Positions 19,790-30,141 are shown, numbered from the stretch's first letter. The stretch is DNA of 64,000 bases from an uncultured Clostridia bacterium (GCA_944386325.1 CALXAP010000007.1:1-64000), one strand, 5' to 3'. The notes: generated from the sequence alone by a model not told the origin. Made by a program: numbers and translations.

Positions 19790-21148
19790 ATGAAAACTAT
19801 AGCTGCAATATCTACAGCACTTGGAAATGGCGGAATTGGAATTGTTAGAATGAGTGGAGAAGATTGTTTTAAAATACTAGATAAGATTTTTAAGCCAAAG
19901 TCTAATTCTGACATAAAACCATATACTATTAAATATGGTCATATTTATGAAGATAATAATATTATCGACGAAGTTCTAGTTTCATATTTTGTAAAACCTA
20001 AAAGCTATACAACAGAGAATATGTGTGAAATAAATTCTCATGGTTCAAATGTTGTTTTAAATAAAATTTTGCAATTATGTTTAAAAAATGGAGCAGTTCT
20101 TGCAGAGCCTGGAGAATTTACCAAAAAAGCTTTTTTAAATGGGAGAATTGATCTTTCACAAGCTGAGTCTGTTATAGATATTATTAATTCGAAATCTGAA
20201 AAGGAAAGACAAGCTTCTGTTAATCAATTAGAGGGATTTTTATCTAAAGAAATAAAGAAAATTAAAAAGGATATTTTAAGTATATTAACAGACATTGAAG
20301 CTTCAATAGATTACCCTGAGTATGATATAGAAGAAGTAACAAATAATAAAGCGATTTCTGTTTTAAATAATGTAAAAGATTCATTATCAAAACTAGAACA
20401 GACTTTTGAGAATGGAAAAATAATTAAAAATGGTATAAAAACAGCAATAATTGGCACACCTAATGTTGGAAAATCTTCATTATTAAATGCTATTTTGAAA
20501 GAGGATAGAGCAATAGTAAGTCAATATGAGGGAACTACTAGAGACTCAATAGAGGAAGATATTTCTGTAAATGGTGTTCCACTTCGAATTGTTGATACTG
20601 CAGGAATTAGGAACACAGATAATGAAATTGAGAAAATAGGAATAAAAAAATCAAAGAATATTGCTGATAGTGCTGATTTGATAATTGCAATTTTTGATGC
20701 TTCAAGAAAGCTTTCTAAAGATGATTATGATATTATAGATATTATAAAAGATAGAAAGGCAATTATATTAATTAATAAAAAAGATATTTATGATAAAAAA
20801 ATTGAAAGAGACAAATTGGAAGAATTAAATAAGCCAATAATTGATATATCTGCATTAAACAAAGATGGTATTAATGAATTATATGAAGAAATAACGAAAT
20901 TATTTAAGTTAAATGAGATAAATATAAATAATGAAGTTATTATAACAAACATTAGACATTTAGATTTAATAAGAAGAGCAAAAGAAAATGTAGAAAATGC
21001 AATAAATACAATAAATTCTAATATGCCAATAGATATTATATCTATTAATATAAAAGATATAATAGATTGTTTAAATTCAATAACAGGAGAAAGTACGTCA
21101 GAAGATATAATAAATGATATATTTAGTAAATTTTGCTTAGGAAAATAA
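19790..21148 (+). CDS. mnmE: tRNA modification GTPase MnmE
   Basis: MnmE and MnmG together install the cmnm5 group on wobble uridine 34 of tRNAs. The N-terminal formyl-THF binding domain (1-120) opens with TIAAISTALGNGGIGIVR. A helical domain follows, with an inserted Ras-like G domain: GTPNVGKSSLLNA, the TTRD G2 motif, DTAG and NKKD. The C-terminal CLGK matches the C-x-GK end. From this start it has 452 residues. The second ATG is chosen because AGGAGG ends 7 nt before it but only 1 nt before the first ATG. Confidence 0.96.
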   Translation: MKTIAAISTALGNGGIGIVRMSGEDCFKILDKIFKPKSNSDIKPYTIKYGHIYEDNNIIDEVLVSYFVKPKSYTTENMCEINSHGSNVVLNKILQLCLKNGAVLAEPGEFTKKAFLNGRIDLSQAESVIDIINSKSEKERQASVNQLEGFLSKEIKKIKKDILSILTDIEASIDYPEYDIEEVTNNKAISVLNNVKDSLSKLEQTFENGKIIKNGIKTAIIGTPNVGKSSLLNAILKEDRAIVSQYEGTTRDSIEEDISVNGVPLRIVDTAGIRNTDNEIEKIGIKKSKNIADSADLIIAIFDASRKLSKDDYDIIDIIKDRKAIILINKKDIYDKKIERDKLEELNKPIIDISALNKDGINELYEEITKLFKLNEININNEVIITNIRHLDLIRRAKENVENAINTINSNMPIDIISINIKDIIDCLNSITGESTSEDIINDIFSKFCLGK

Positions 21149-21208
21149 TGTTGTCTGCGGAACAAAATTTGCAAAAGCAGTTGTATCAATTGGATATAAA
21201 AAAATAAA

Positions 21209-21409
21209 GAATTTGATATAATAATATTTCATAAATTTTTCGGCTCAATACGATATTTAAGAATTTGTAAAATAATTTAATGAGCCTCTTTCATTCAGGC
21301 TCAAAATCAAAGATTTTGCCCATGAACATTCCTCATTAAATTATATAACAAATTCTAAAAATATCTCCAATCGCATTCAAAATTTATTCAATATTATTAT
21401 ATCAAATTC
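21209..21409. mobile_element. 201-bp hairpin element, full copy
   Basis: Runs from GAATTTGATATAATAATAT to TATTATTATATCAAATTC. The interior folds on itself (AGAATTTG...AATTTAATGAG against CTCATTAAATT...CAAATTCT). It sits between mnmE and mnmG, in a 324-bp gap with nothing else. Confidence 0.85.
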
Positions 21410-21472
21410 ATATTCTGTAAATTGTAAATATCAATTTAAACAAGTAAAATTATATAATAGGAGATGTAAAAA

Positions 21473-23350
21473 ATGAGCTATTATGCAGGAGAATATGATG
21501 TAGCAGTTATTGGAGCAGGGCATGCGGGATGTGAAGCAGCTCTTGCTACTGCTAGAATGGGTATGAAAACAGCAATATTTACTATAAGTATGGAAGTTAT
21601 AGCAAATATGCCTTGTAATCCAAATATAGGTGGAACATCAAAAGGTCATTTAGTTAGAGAAATAGATAGTTTAGGCGGAGAAATGGGAAAGAATATAGAT
21701 AAATCATTTATACAATCAAGAATGCTTAATACTTCTAAAGGACCTGCGGTACATTCATTAAGAGCACAAGCAGATAGAAAAAAATATCAAAGAGAGATGA
21801 AACATACTTTAGAATTACAAGAAAATTTAGATGTAAAACAAGCAGAAATTACAAATATTGAAGTAAGAGATAATAAAGTTTATAGTGTAGAAACAAATAT
21901 AGGAGCTATATATAATGTGAAATCGGTTATATTAGCTACAGGTACATATTTAAAAGGTAAAATTTTTATAGGTGAAGTTTCTTATGAAAGTGGTCCAGAT
22001 GGAGTATTTCCAGCAAATAAACTATCTGAATGTTTAAAAAAATTAGGTATTAAAATTGTTAGATTTAAAACTGGAACACCAGCTAGAGTTAATAGAAGAA
22101 GTATAGATTTTTCTAAAATGCAAATACAGGAAGGAGACAAGGAAATAACAGCTTTTTCTTTTGAGAATGAATTAAAAAGTGATAATCAAGTTCCTTGTTA
22201 TTTAACATATACAAATGAAAAAACACATGAGATTATTAGAAAGAATTTGCATAGATCTCCATTATACGGCGGAGAAATAGAGGGAACAGGTCCTAGATAT
22301 TGTCCATCAATAGAAGATAAAGTTGTAAGATTTGCAGATAAAGATAGACATCAAATTTTTATTGAACCTATGGGATTAGATACAGAAGAAATGTATGTAC
22401 AAGGAATGAGTTCTTCATTACCAGAGGATGTTCAAATTGCTATGTATAGAACAATTACAGGATTAGAACATGTAGAGTTTATGAGACCTGCATATGCTAT
22501 AGAGTATGATTGTATAGATCCATCTCAATTAAAATTATCTTTGGAGCTTAAAAATATAGAGGGAATGTTTTTTGCAGGTCAAATAAATGGAACTTCTGGA
22601 TATGAAGAGGCAGCTGCACAAGGAATTATGGCAGGGATAAATGCTGCATTAAAGTTGAAGGGAAAAGAGCCTATTATTTTACATAGATCTGATGCATATA
22701 TTGGGGTTCTAATAGATGATATTGTTACAAAGGGAACAAATGAACCATATAGAATGATGACTTCTAGAGCTGAATATAGGCTATTGTTAAGACAGGATAA
22801 TGCAGATTTGAGATTAACTAAAATAGGACATGATGTAGGTTTAATTTCTGATGATAGATATAATAGATTTTTAAATAAAAAGGAACATATAGAAAAGGAA
22901 ATAAAAAGATGTAAGAGTAAAACTATAAAACCTACTGATAAAGTAAATGAATTTTTAAAGCAAAATAATTCTTCTTTAATTAAAGTAGGTGTTAAATTAT
23001 CTGATTTAATTAAAAGAACTGAATTAAATTACGAGAAATTAAAAGAAATTGATGATGAAAGACCTGAACTTTCTAAAGCTGAAAGAGAGCAAGTAGAAAT
23101 TCAAATAAAGTATGAAGGATATATTAAATTACAAGAAAAACAAGTTGAAGAATTTAAAAAATTAGAAAATAAAAAATTGCCAAGCAATATAGATTATAAT
23201 CAAATTAAAGGAATAAGTTTAGAAGCAAGACAAAAGTTAAATGAATATAAACCTTCATCTGTAGGTCAAGCATCTAGAATATCTGGTATTTCTCCAGCAG
23301 ATATATCTGTTTTGCTTATATATTTGGAGAAAATGAAGAATTGTAAATAG
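21473..23350 (+). CDS. mnmG: tRNA uridine-5-carboxymethylaminomethyl modification enzyme MnmG
   Basis: A 625-residue FAD enzyme, partner of MnmE. The FAD Rossmann motif is [14 protein letters not shown] at the N-terminus. GxxNxxx motifs such as [24 protein letters not shown] and [19 protein letters not shown] are diagnostic. The C-terminal helical region contains [18 protein letters not shown]. The SD is TAGGAG. Its separation from mnmE by a 201-bp repeat element suggests the two are transcribed separately or that the repeat was inserted in an older operon. Confidence 0.97.
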   Translation: MSYYAGEYDVAVIGAGHAGCEAALATARMGMKTAIFTISMEVIANMPCNPNIGGTSKGHLVREIDSLGGEMGKNIDKSFIQSRMLNTSKGPAVHSLRAQADRKKYQREMKHTLELQENLDVKQAEITNIEVRDNKVYSVETNIGAIYNVKSVILATGTYLKGKIFIGEVSYESGPDGVFPANKLSECLKKLGIKIVRFKTGTPARVNRRSIDFSKMQIQEGDKEITAFSFENELKSDNQVPCYLTYTNEKTHEIIRKNLHRSPLYGGEIEGTGPRYCPSIEDKVVRFADKDRHQIFIEPMGLDTEEMYVQGMSSSLPEDVQIAMYRTITGLEHVEFMRPAYAIEYDCIDPSQLKLSLELKNIEGMFFAGQINGTSGYEEAAAQGIMAGINAALKLKGKEPIILHRSDAYIGVLIDDIVTKGTNEPYRMMTSRAEYRLLLRQDNADLRLTKIGHDVGLISDDRYNRFLNKKEHIEKEIKRCKSKTIKPTDKVNEFLKQNNSSLIKVGVKLSDLIKRTELNYEKLKEIDDERPELSKAEREQVEIQIKYEGYIKLQEKQVEEFKKLENKKLPSNIDYNQIKGISLEARQKLNEYKPSSVGQASRISGISPADISVLLIYLEKMKNCK

Positions 23351-23517
23351 GACATTCGTCGTAAAAATATGCATTTGAGATTGCAAATGCAGGAAACAAG
23401 CGGAAAATAGAATGCAGATTTTTATCTATTATATATTGCAATGTTTTTATAGTGATGTAACAATAATATAGCAAAAATACAATATTTAACATATATAAAT
23501 TGTAGAAAACAGCTGTA

Positions 23518-23534
23518 GGGGACAGTGTTCGCCC
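23518..23534. repeat. Degenerate GGGCGAACA palindrome copy 5
   Basis: Left arm shortened (GTAGGGGACAG), right arm intact (TGTTCGCCCGCAC). It lies in the 650-bp gap between mnmG and rsmG. Confidence 0.65.
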
Positions 23535-23590
23535 GCACTTCGAAGAAATATCTTTAAATAAAAATTCGCATTAAAAATAAACCGTAGAAA

Positions 23591-23676
23591 AAGGATATAT
23601 ATAATAATTTATCGTCAAAATGATAGCTGGGGTCTTCCTAAATGCCTTTGACTTCTAAATTATTATATATATCCTT
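23591..23676. repeat. 86-bp inverted repeat with 21-bp perfect arms
   Basis: The arms AAGGATATATATAATAATTT(A) and its exact complement enclose a 44-nt, GC-richer loop (AGCTGGGGTCTTCCTAAATG within). It could terminate mnmG transcription, but the loop is large and no U-run follows the stem directly. A small hairpin mobile element is an alternative. Confidence 0.65.
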
Positions 23677-23772
23677 CTTCTACTACTCTATTTATTAATT
23701 TTCCTACTTACTCTACTACAAAATAAATTCTTCATCATTCACTATTCACTACAACCATGGTTGCAGATACTC

Positions 23773-23888
23773 TTCAGGCTAAAAATCAAAGATTTTGCCC
23801 ATGAACATTCCTCATTAAATTATATAACAAATTCTATAAATATCTCCAATCGCATTCAAAATTTATTCAATATTATTATTTCAAATTC
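23773..23888. mobile_element. 201-bp hairpin element, right part only
   Basis: Begins in the central TTCAGGCT and ends with TATTATTTCAAATTC followed by ATATGCCGTAATTTTAA, the conserved outer flank. The left half is lost. Confidence 0.8.
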
Positions 23889-24000
23889 ATATGCCGTAAT
23901 TTTAATATCACAAATATTATACTTGGAAAATTCAAAAATTACGATTGTTTTAATGCAAAAACAATGATATAATATCCATAAATGTTTTTTGGAGGGACGA

Positions 24001-24720
24001 ATGGAAAAAGAGCAATTTATTTCAGCAATTACTGAATATTCTAGTAGTATAAAGGTTGTGTTGTCTGAGGAACAAAAAGTAATGTTTTATAATTATATGA
24101 ATATTTTATTAGAATGGAATCAGAAAATAAATTTAACAACTATAACAAAACCAGAAGATATTATTATAAAACATTTTATAGATTCATTAACAGTGCTAAA
24201 ATACATAAAAAATGAAAAAATTAATATTATAGATATTGGTACTGGAGCAGGTTTTCCAGGGATACCAATTAAGATTGTAAATGATTTAAACAATATTACT
24301 TTATTAGATTCTTTGAATAAAAGAATCGTATTTTTGCAAAATGTAATTAATGAACTAAAATTAAAAGATATTGTAGCAGTTCATTCAAGGGCAGAAGAGT
24401 ATATAAAATTAGAAAAAAGGGAAATATATGATATAGCAGTATCAAGAGCTGTTGCAAATATGAGTACTTTACTAGAATATTTATTACCATATGTAAAAAT
24501 TAATGGTATATGTATATGTATGAAGGGGCCAAACATAGAAGAAGAGTTAGAAAATTCAAAAAAAGCTCTTAGTATTTTAGGTGGTAAAGTTGTTAATATA
24601 GATAATTTTGAATTGCCTGATGGAAGTAAAAGAAACATTATAATTGTTAAAAAAATAAAGAATACACCAATGAAGTATCCTAGAATAAATAATAAGCCAT
24701 TAAAAGAGCCTATAAAATAA
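24001..24720 (+). CDS. rsmG: 16S rRNA (guanine-527-N7) methyltransferase
   Basis: A 239-residue SAM-dependent methyltransferase that modifies G527 of 16S rRNA; its loss gives low-level streptomycin resistance in other bacteria. It has the Y-x-x-x-L-x-x-W-N-x-x-x-N-L opening (YMNILLEWNQKINLTT). The SAM motif is IIDIGTGAGFPGIPIKI, followed by VHSRAEEY and SRAVANMSTLLEY. The ATG start follows GGAGGG; the ORF opening four codons earlier with TTG contains the SD. It sits between mnmG and parA as in most Firmicutes. Confidence 0.95.
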   Translation: MEKEQFISAITEYSSSIKVVLSEEQKVMFYNYMNILLEWNQKINLTTITKPEDIIIKHFIDSLTVLKYIKNEKINIIDIGTGAGFPGIPIKIVNDLNNITLLDSLNKRIVFLQNVINELKLKDIVAVHSRAEEYIKLEKREIYDIAVSRAVANMSTLLEYLLPYVKINGICICMKGPNIEEELENSKKALSILGGKVVNIDNFELPDGSKRNIIIVKKIKNTPMKYPRINNKPLKEPIK

Positions 24721-24779
24721 GGATTGTGTAATATAATTTTACTACACTAATTTGTCCCAAGAAAGGAATGATATTAGAA

Positions 24780-25574
24780 ATGGGAAAAGTTGTTGCAATA
24801 GCAAATCAAAAAGGGGGAGTAGGAAAAACAACTACATCTGTTAATTTAAGTAGTATATTAGCAAGAAGAGGCAAGAAAGTATTAATTGTAGATACAGACC
24901 CTCAAGGTAATGCTACAAGTGGTTTGGGAATAGAAAAAGAATTAGAATATTCTGTATATGATGTAATAGTTAATGAAATAGACATGGACAAAACTATAAA
25001 AAATACTAATATTAAAAATCTAAAAATATGTCCTTCAAATATAAATTTAGCAGGTGCAGAAGTTGAGCTTGTATCAATGATTTCAAGAGAGCAAAGACTT
25101 AAAGAGAAGCTAGATTTAATAAAAGATCAATTTGATTATGTAATAATTGATTGTCCACCTTCATTGGGATTAATAACATTAAATACATTTACAGCAGCAG
25201 ATAGTGTATTAATACCAATACAATGTGAGTTTTATGCATTAGAGGGATTAGGACAACTTATGAATACAATAAATTTAGTTAAAAAAAGATTAAATAAAAA
25301 CTTGGAAATAGAAGGTGCTTTATTAACAATGTATGACATGAGAACAAACTTATCAAATCAAGTTGTAAAAGAAGTTTCTAAATATTTCGGAAACAATGTA
25401 TATAAAACAGTTATACCTAGAAATGTAAAACTTAGTGAGGCACCAAGCTATGGAATGAGTATAATAGAATATGATTCAAGATCAAAAGGTGCAAAATCAT
25501 ATGATAAATTAGCAAAAGAATTTTTAAAGAAAAATGAAGCTACGACTTCATCAAAACCAAAGAGAATGAAATAA
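24780..25574 (+). CDS. parA: Chromosome segregation ATPase ParA/Soj
   Basis: A 264-residue ParA with the deviant Walker A KGGVGKTT at 11-18, DTDPQGNATSGLG (switch I), and FDYVIIDCPPSLG (switch II). It binds DNA nonspecifically when ATP-bound, and with ParB it controls origin segregation and DnaA. Start at MGKVVAIANQ is preferred; the upstream in-frame ATG directly abuts AAAGGA. Confidence 0.95.
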   Translation: MGKVVAIANQKGGVGKTTTSVNLSSILARRGKKVLIVDTDPQGNATSGLGIEKELEYSVYDVIVNEIDMDKTIKNTNIKNLKICPSNINLAGAEVELVSMISREQRLKEKLDLIKDQFDYVIIDCPPSLGLITLNTFTAADSVLIPIQCEFYALEGLGQLMNTINLVKKRLNKNLEIEGALLTMYDMRTNLSNQVVKEVSKYFGNNVYKTVIPRNVKLSEAPSYGMSIIEYDSRSKGAKSYDKLAKEFLKKNEATTSSKPKRMK

Positions 25575-25606
25575 TATAAGATTTAATAAATTATGGAGGT
25601 TTGTAT

Positions 25607-26455
25607 ATGGCTAAAAAAACAGGTTTAGGTAAAGGATTAGAAGCATTATTTATTAACTCAGATTTAAATATAGAAGAGCAAAATGAAGGAGAAAAAATAA
25701 CAAATTTAAAAATTATAGATATAGAACCAAATAAAGAGCAACCAAGAAGAATTTTTAATGAAGAAGGATTAACAGAATTATCAGAATCTATAAAAAGATA
25801 TGGTGTTATACAACCAATAATAGTTTCAAAACAAGGAGATTATTTTCAAATTGTTGCAGGAGAAAGAAGATGGAGAGCTGCTAAAAAAGCTGGTTTACAA
25901 GAGATACCAGCAATTATAAAAGATTATGATGATCAAAAAAATAAAGAAATTGCATTAATTGAAAATATACAAAGAGAAGACTTAAATCCTATAGAAAAAG
26001 CGATAGGGATAAGAAAATTAATGGATGATTATCAATTAACTCAACAGAATGTGGCTGACATTTTAGGAAAAGCTAGAAGTAGTATAGCAAATACAGTTAG
26101 ATTATTAAACTTGGATGAAAGAGTAATGGAATTAGCATTAAAGGGAAAATTAACAGAAGCACATTGTAAAGTGTTATTATCTATTGATGATAATGATAAA
26201 CAGTATCAAACAGCTTTAAATATTATTGAATCAGGAGATAATGTTAGACAAGCTACAAAGAAAACAAAAATAAAAAGTAAAATGTCAAAAGATGAAGCTA
26301 AAAAATATGATGCTATTTACAGGGATATAGAAAATAGATTCCAAGGATTTTTTGGAACAAAAGTAAAACTTGATCCAGGAAAGAGGAAAGGAAAAATTAT
26401 AATAGAATATAATAATAATGATGATTTAGAAAGAATTATTGATTTACTAAAGTAA
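25607..26455 (+). CDS. parB: Chromosome partitioning protein ParB/Spo0J
   Basis: A 282-residue protein. The N-terminal ParB/CTPase domain carries the GERRWRAAK box, preceded by EPNKEQPRR and followed by ALIENIQREDLNPIEKA. The central HTH region is LTQQNVADILGKARSSIANTVRLL, and the C-terminal dimer domain follows. It binds parS and spreads as a CTP clamp. The ATG follows GGAGG by 7 nt. It is 32 bp after parA. I saw no obvious parS site in this window. Confidence 0.95.
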   Translation: MAKKTGLGKGLEALFINSDLNIEEQNEGEKITNLKIIDIEPNKEQPRRIFNEEGLTELSESIKRYGVIQPIIVSKQGDYFQIVAGERRWRAAKKAGLQEIPAIIKDYDDQKNKEIALIENIQREDLNPIEKAIGIRKLMDDYQLTQQNVADILGKARSSIANTVRLLNLDERVMELALKGKLTEAHCKVLLSIDDNDKQYQTALNIIESGDNVRQATKKTKIKSKMSKDEAKKYDAIYRDIENRFQGFFGTKVKLDPGKRKGKIIIEYNNNDDLERIIDLLK

Positions 26456-26471
26456 AAGGAGATAGTAGCCT

Positions 26472-26966
26472 ATGGAAATAATACAAGATGTAATGCAGTC
26501 TGAATATACTTTTATAATTATGTGTGTAATAATACTATTATTAGTAATCTTAAATATTGTAAATAATATAAAATTATCAAAATTAAATAAAAAGTATAAA
26601 GAATTTATGGTGAGATTAGGAAATGGAACTAATATAGAAGAAATATTAAGAAAATATATTTCTAAAGTAGATGAAGTGGATAATGATAATAAAGAAATAA
26701 TGGAGTTTTGCAATAATATAAATAATAATATGCAAAAATGTGTACAAAAAATTGGGATTGTAAGATATAATGCATATCAAGATGTAGGAAGTGATTTGAG
26801 TTTTACACTTGCTATGCTTGATAACAAAAATAATGGAGTTGTTTTAAATGGAATATATTCAAGAGATATGTCTAATATTTATGCAAAGCCAATAATTAAT
26901 GGAGAATCAAAATATACTTTATCTGATGAAGAAAAAGAGGCTTTAAATATAGCAAAAGAAAAATAG
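26472..26966 (+). CDS. DUF4446-family membrane protein
   Basis: A 164-residue protein with one N-terminal TM helix (about 13-33), a short coiled coil (40-95), and a conserved domain. The domain contains KIGIVRYNAYQDVGSDLSFTLAMLD and GVVLNGIYSRD, the DUF4446 signature. It follows parB by 16 bp. This gene commonly trails parB in Clostridia. Function unknown; likely at the inner membrane face with the soluble domain in the cytoplasm. Confidence 0.85.
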   Translation: MEIIQDVMQSEYTFIIMCVIILLLVILNIVNNIKLSKLNKKYKEFMVRLGNGTNIEEILRKYISKVDEVDNDNKEIMEFCNNINNNMQKCVQKIGIVRYNAYQDVGSDLSFTLAMLDNKNNGVVLNGIYSRDMSNIYAKPIINGESKYTLSDEEKEALNIAKEK

Positions 26967-26996
26967 AAATCAATAAAAGATTTCTATTTTTCTTTT
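26964..26996 (+). terminator. Terminator of the parAB operon
   Basis: AAATAGAAATC, loop, GATTTCTATTTTTCTTTT, overlapping the stop codon of the DUF4446 gene. Confidence 0.85.
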
Positions 26997-27040
26997 GTTG
27001 TAATTTGAAAGATAATAAAATGTTAAAATTCACGACATAC

Positions 27041-27241
27041 AATTTTGAAATAATAATATCTTATAAATTTTTCGGCTCAATACGATATTTAAGAATTTGT
27101 AAAATAATTTAATGAGCCTCTTTCATTCAGGCTCAAAATCAAAGATTTTGCCCATGAACATTCCTCATTAAATTATATAACAAATTCTAAAAACATCTCC
27201 AATCGCATTCAAAATTTATTCAATATTATTATTTCAAAATC
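27041..27241. mobile_element. 201-bp hairpin element, full copy
   Basis: Left terminus AATTTTGAAATAATAATAT, right terminus TATTATTATTTCAAAATC. The outer left flank AAATTCACGACATAC is close to the flank seen at other copies. Confidence 0.85.
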
Positions 27242-27310
27242 TTTATCTTATTTTATTTTATTTTATTAGCTGTAAATATTAACAATTAAATTAGAATATA
27301 TAATAAAAAA

Positions 27311-27673
27311 CTATTTTTTATTTATATTTTTTCCGTCAGTAATTTTATATTTATTACATATTAATAAATATATATATGAAATTACAGGTGAAATTGCAAT
27401 TATAAAGACAATAAGTAAAATGCAAGCTATTTTCATATTATAATAGTATGCAATTAATCCTATTGCCATAAAGCTAACAGCATATATTAACCATAATATA
27501 GATATAGCCATGTTATACATTTTTAAATTTGAAATATCTTCTTTTGAAATGCTTTTTTTGCTAAATAGAAAAAATGCAGGTTTTTTACTAAAATTTGAGT
27601 AAATGCCCATTATTAAGCAAAAAAAAGCAAATAAGTATATAAATATTAAAAGTAATGTTGGTATTAGATACAT
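27311..27673 (-). CDS. Small membrane protein, three predicted TM helices
   Basis: A 120-residue protein with hydrophobic segments at about 3-25, 53-75 and 80-106. A short polar loop (SKKPAFFLFSKKSISKEDISNLKMYN) lies between the first and second. It looks like the family of short clostridial membrane proteins related to DUF3784, but I cannot assign it firmly. It is a lone minus-strand gene between two copies of the hairpin element, with GGAGGT-like SD in front of the ATG. Confidence 0.65.
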   Translation of the reverse strand: MYLIPTLLLIFIYLFAFFCLIMGIYSNFSKKPAFFLFSKKSISKEDISNLKMYNMAISILWLIYAVSFMAIGLIAYYYNMKIACILLIVFIIAISPVISYIYLLICNKYKITDGKNINKK

Positions 27674-27773
27674 TTATATTACCTCCATAAAAATATAATA
27701 ATAATTTAGCATAGTTTTTGAATATAATCAATAAATATACAAATAATATTTAGTGTTAGAATTTACAGAAAGA

Positions 27774-27849
27774 GATTTTGATATAATAATATTTCATAAA
27801 TTTTTCAGCTCAATACGATATTTAAGAATTTGTAATATAATTTAATGAG
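27774..27849. mobile_element. 201-bp hairpin element, left part only
   Basis: Begins GATTTTGATATAATAATAT and stops at TTTAATGAG, exactly where the central stem turns. There it joins AGAAATGCCTCTG and the palindrome, so the right half was removed or recombined away. Confidence 0.8.
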
Positions 27850-27866
27850 AAATGCCTCTGCAGTGC

Positions 27867-27885
27867 GGGCGAACAGTGTTCGCCC
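27867..27885. repeat. GGGCGAACA palindrome copy 6
   Basis: Perfect GGGCGAACAGTGTTCGCCC, 13 bp before the 5' end of the group II intron. It is oriented with TGCAGTGC on the left and TACAG on the right. Confidence 0.9.
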
Positions 27886-28319
27886 TACAGCTATTCTAGT
27901 GTGCCCAGCATGGGCAATAACTTGTGGGTGAAAGTCCCATACAGTGCCTGATAGTGGCGAACTGTTAGTAAATGGCAAGGGTGTCCTTCGTGAGGGGGAA
28001 TCTGAAAGAAGCCAGAGTTGCAAAATCTCGGTCTGACGTACAGAAATCACATATAAGGCTGAAATGAGTTGGGCGAGCTTGCTAGACAAAGCAAAGCCCT
28101 AGTAACTATCCGAAGCTCATACAGTAAATGTGGCAGATATATGAGAGGAAGGTTGTTGTTCTTACCTGGGGAGGTCTGGTATTTTGGAAATATCTTGAAT
28201 TAGATATGAAAATGCTAATAGTGATATTAGAATGAAATATCAGAAGTCAGCAGATACCATAGTAACAATTTGGATATATACGAATTGTGAAGGGTTGAAC
28301 GATAGGAGGATTTGTTTTA

Positions 28320-29591
28320 ATGAAAGATAAACAAGAATATGATAAAGGTAGACAACTTCATATAGAAGACTATCTACAAGAGAATAAGTTGGAAACTGAA
28401 GGTAATGTAGAAGTACCTAATACTCTTGTTGTGTCTAAATTAAAAGAAGTCGATACGAAAACAGTAACTAATGAATTGCTTGAGAAAATACTTTCACGAG
28501 ACAATATGAACATAGCATATAAAAGAGTGAAAGCAAATAAGGGAGCCAGTGGAATTGACGATATGCAAGTAGATGAACTTCTACAATATCTAAAAGAAAA
28601 CGGCGAACAAATCAAGGAAGATATTAGAAAAGGGGAATACAATCCCAAGGCAGTAAGAAGGGTAGAAATACCAAAGACAGATGGAAGTAAAAGAAAACTA
28701 GGAATACCTACAGTAGTAGATAGAGTGATACAGCAAGCAATAGCGCAACAATTAAGTAAAATATATGAGCCAATATTTTCAGAAAACAGTTATGGATTTA
28801 GACCAAATAGAAGTTGCCATGATGCAATACTAAAAGCTAAAGAAATAATGAACAATGGATATGATTGGGTAGTAGATATAGACTTAGAAAAATTCTTTGA
28901 CACAGTAAACCAAGATTTACTAATATCAGTAATAAGAAGAACAGTAAATGAAGATAAAGTAGTATCACTAATAAGAAAATATCTACAAGCAGGAGTACTA
29001 GTAAAAGGAGTATTTGAAAAGACAGAAAAAGGAACACCACAAGGAGGAAATATATCTCCAATATTAAGTAACATAATGCTTAATGAACTAGACAAAGAAT
29101 TAGAAAGCAGAGGATTACAGTTTGTTCGATATGCGGATGACTGTATAATCCTGACGAAGAGTAAGAAAGCAGCAGAAAGAGTAATGAAAAATATAACCAA
29201 GTTCATTGAAAAGAAATTAAGATTAAAGGTAAACAAAAAGAAGAGCAAAGTAGATAGACCATGGAAAATAAAGTACCTAGGAATTTCTTATTATCAAAGC
29301 AAAGAAAAGATTGAAATAAGAATACACCCAAAATCAATAGAGAAATTTAAAAATAAAATAAGGAAAATAACATCAAGAAGTAATGCAATGAATATGGAAA
29401 CAAGGTATACAAAATTAAAACAAGTAACAAGAGGCTGGGTAAACTATTTCAAAATAGCAAATATGAAGGGAATAGCACAAAATCTAGATAAATGGATAAG
29501 AAGAAGAATAAGAATGTGCTATTGGAAACAGTGGAAAACAAGTAAGAACAGAAAGATGTTTTTAATGAGTGAAAAATGGACCACATTATAA
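28320..29591 (+). pseudogene. ltrA: Group II intron reverse transcriptase/maturase, C-terminus separated
   Basis: A 423-residue reading frame with a full reverse transcriptase domain. RT motifs run from DRVIQQAIAQQL through FSENSYGFRPNRS and GTPQGGNISPILSNIML to the catalytic YADD at 271-274. Thumb and domain X begin (TRGWVNYFKIANMKG). After RMCYWKQWKTSKNRK the frame enters a 225-bp inserted element and stops. The missing end (NLIDLGLSKEKAWHYTW, RKSYWRISNTP) continues at 29815-29976 in another frame. Deleting the insert does not by itself restore the frame, so the gene has decayed further. Start ATG follows AGGAGG. Confidence 0.85.
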
Positions 29592-29794
29592 TTAAGATTT
29601 TTGAATAACATAAAATAACTATATATCCTCTTAATTAATAAGAATTAAAATTTAGAATAAGTGTCAATACTTGATTTATCAATTTATTTTAGTATTGACA
29701 CTTTGATAAATTTTAATATAATTGTTAAAATGGTTATGTAAATAAGTGGTCCAAATTTCAATTATAATACTGGTCCAAAATGGTCCATTTTTCA
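29570..29794. mobile_element. 225-bp MITE with IS21-like ends
   Basis: Inverted termini TGAAAAATGGACCA and TGGTCCATTTTTCA. An extra internal TGGTCCAAAATGG and AAGTGGTCCAAATTTC lie near the right end; multiple terminal TGGACC repeats are typical of IS21-family ends. It holds no transposase, so it would depend on an IS21-like element elsewhere. A possible TGAG target duplication flanks it (imperfect). An inner inverted repeat, AGTGTCAATACTTGA with TAGTATTGACACTT, lies near 29660-29703. Confidence 0.65.
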
Positions 29795-30141
29795 TTTGAG
29801 AAATACAAAAGAAGAATTTAATTGACCTAGGACTGAGCAAGGAGAAGGCATGGCACTACACATGGTCAAGGAAAAGTTATTGGAGAATATCAAATACACC
29901 AGGTCTTGCGATAGCATTAAATAATAAAACGCTAGAAAGATTTGGATATACAAGCCTTTCTAGTATATACTGTTAAAGTATTAATTCTATTGAACCGCCC
30001 ATTGCCGAACGGCACGATGTGGTGGTGTGAGAGGACACTGAATAAAATAATTATTCAGTTCCTACTCGATTTAGATTTTTCTTTTTAGCCATGAATTGTA
30101 ATTATTAGTGAAATTTTCCTATAAAAATTTTAAATATAGTA

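Larger units (their letters stand above)
27899..30070 (+). mobile_element. Group II intron, ORF-containing
   Basis: The 5' end GTGTGCCCAGCATGGGC fits the GUGYG start. A long structured region precedes the maturase gene. The 3' part has domain V-like sequence (GAACCGCCCATTGCC...ACGGCACGATGTGGTGG) and domain VI (ACTGAATAAAATAATTATTCAGT), ending CCTACTCGAT. The 3' boundary is set by analogy with related introns. The RNA parts look complete, but the encoded protein is broken (see 28320-29591). It is inserted just behind a palindromic repeat and two genes away from the tRNA-Ser pair. Confidence 0.85.

Noticed and set aside
24600-26500. parS site near parAB
   Set aside because: I looked for TGTTTCACGTGAAACA-like sequences and saw none that match well; eye search is not exhaustive.
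27805-28089. Minus-strand 94-residue ORF at the intron 5' end
   Set aside because: Lies across the palindrome and structured group II intron RNA on the opposite strand; it is a by-product of conserved RNA sequence.
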